Below, piece after piece: positions 62,550 to 64,000 of a DNA stretch of 64,000 bases; the first letter of the stretch is position 1; every line of letters starts with the position of its first letter. Below the pieces are notes generated by a model. The model searched no databases and had not been told where the DNA came from. It saw nothing but the letters and a program-made list of their open reading frames with translations. The translations under genes and the position numbers were made by a program. Source of the DNA: Apostichopus japonicus (taxonomy: Eukaryota; Echinodermata; Holothuroidea; Aspidochirotida; Stichopodidae); the NCBI RefSeq assembly GCF_037975245.1, contig NC_092576.1:32156611-32220610 (forward strand). Reading direction: 5' to 3'.

Positions 62550-64000
62550 CACACTAGTGTCAATGTAAGAAACTTCATATTATACAGTAGTTTTATTTAC
62601 ATGTATTTCTTTGTTTATTTTTTTTGTTCTTTAACTCTTTTTCTGTCTCAATTTCAATGAGTTGTTTGGAGTTCATTCATCATACTACTTTGGTGCTTTC
62701 TTACTACGTCAACCCACCTTACCGATACTGTACACAAAGGTAGTTCCCAAACCCTAACACAAGTTGTGTCCTTGAATACTTGAAATGCAGAGCTGCGTTT
62801 GTAATGTATTTAAACCATGATACAATTGAACTGTATTGAGGTTTGATGGATGACGTAACAGGGTATGATTGAGCCAATATGTTATCCTTGTAAGATATCA
62901 TGATAAAAGTTTTGTTTATATGAGTTCTGCGGATACTGTTCACCCTTTGATGAAATACGACCTTCACAGAAATCAATACACTTATGATCAAATGGTATCT
63001 TCTCATGGAAGGAGACTTGTTAATGTTACATTTTCTCAGCTATGGTGCTATGGTCGTCACAGCGTTTGCACAGTTTAGCTAGTTGACGTCAAATGTCAAA
63101 TGAACTAATATCAATGGGTAAATTTCTTCTACTCAGAATGGGTAACCTACATGTTCCGTCTTGAGATAAGGTAGGTACAAGGGTTTCACTGTTTTTTATC
63201 CCATTGACTTCTGATTACTCGTGACGTCCAATAAAATCGATAAGGTCCTAATCTCATATGTGCAACCCACAAACCAACTTACAATGTTGATGTATGTAAA
63301 CTTATTTGTGTGCACCCTGTTCTCTGTTACCACGTTTCTATGTTACACATACTGCATTACTCTCTCTTGCCTTAACTGAATAAAATGTGACAGATCCTAC
63401 TTTTATTGTTGGAATCATCTTTCCACCGTCATGGCGTCTACAACATACAAGTATAAAGATTGTCAATCGGATACACGCACAGAGGTATGGGTGTAACAAG
63501 CAAGCAGTGCACACACATATACCAAAACATATGCACAGAGCCGCATATATACGGCCTTGCATAAATATGCCAACGCTATCACGAGTCTAAGGTTTGAATT
63601 GTCATTGAAGCTGTACTGTAACGAACTTATTTCATTGATCATTGTACGTGTAACTAGGGATAAACTATGCCTCATTTCAAAATCAAAGAACCAACAGTGT
63701 TTGCACTTCGTAGTCTTCATTCTTGAGGAACGGAAACTACATCTGCTAAAAATGTTGTGGATATCATGTTTGATGCATCCCATCAAAACGTCAAGTTACA
63801 TGCCCTTTCTACGCTTCCGTACGAACCTGTTCTTTCATTACTGTGTATTAAGTCTAGCTCTCCAGTGGGCTATTTATCGCTTACTTGGAAAGTCTGTAGA
63901 AGCTACATCATCCAACCTTTATTGTTAAATGGTGATGCTCGAAGTGTAATCATGGACCAATCACACCATTCTTGATACTTGGGATGGCAAAGTTCTGTTC
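62550..64000. other. Right flank outside the transposon
   Basis: Non-repetitive sequence. Several frames of 70-120 codons overlap on both strands near 63338-63975. The most protein-like, 63757-63975 plus (ALSTLPYEPVLSLLCIKSSS), has no recognised domain and could be an exon of an unidentified gene. I do not call a gene. Confidence 0.4.

Noticed and set aside
63338-63975. Overlapping frames near the right edge as a gene
   Set aside because: Several frames overlap on both strands with no domain or clear splice structure, so no single model could be supported.

Overview
This is animal nuclear DNA, most likely from a marine invertebrate. The evidence is spliced exons with GT-AG borders, several hAT-type DNA transposons, a Ginger-type integrase gene, two non-LTR retrotransposon fragments and very large satellite arrays. 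An echinoderm or another invertebrate deuterostome would fit, but nothing here fixes the taxon. No bacterial-type operons, rRNA, tRNA or CRISPR arrays were seen.

Left edge (1-3212): no convincing gene. It holds degenerate tandem repeats, a dispersed repeat present twice, a short hairpin and a G-rich tract. Centre-left (3213-40135): a giant satellite of a 48-bp unit, roughly 670-680 units by length, covering about half the window. Its orientation is plus (3213-6654), minus (6655-13694), then plus again. Both switch points are small palindromes. The minus block is interrupted by a hAT-like transposon (9926-13121, 8-bp target duplication), which itself carries a second hAT-like transposon (10382-12845, 8-bp duplication). 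Farther right the array contains blocks of about 4.4-4.9 kb duplicated nearly end to end, and a dead LINE reverse transcriptase fragment (38219-39455). Because 48 is divisible by 3 the array is open in several frames for long stretches. I treat those frames as satellite, not genes.

Centre-right (40136-46040): a possible solo LTR, a second satellite with a 77-bp unit (40745-44617, about 48 copies) carrying a small insertion with a target duplication, a three-copy repeat and a candidate host exon.

Right (46041-62545): the most interesting object, a 16.5-kb DNA transposon. Its inverted ends begin TGTGRCAG, it is flanked by a 4-bp CCCA duplication, and it encodes an intron-containing retroviral-like DDE integrase with a GPY module. 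These features point to the Ginger superfamily. Eight exons can be traced, joined in consistent splice phase except where noted. Three in-frame stops and two frameshifts show that this copy is dead. It has been invaded by a 938-bp hAT-like element, by a 2.4-kb element full of CCAGG-type palindromes and by a LINE fragment. The right flank (62550-64000) contains no gene I can recognise.

Most of the window is therefore mobile or tandemly repeated DNA in nested layers. The order of events can be read from the target duplications.
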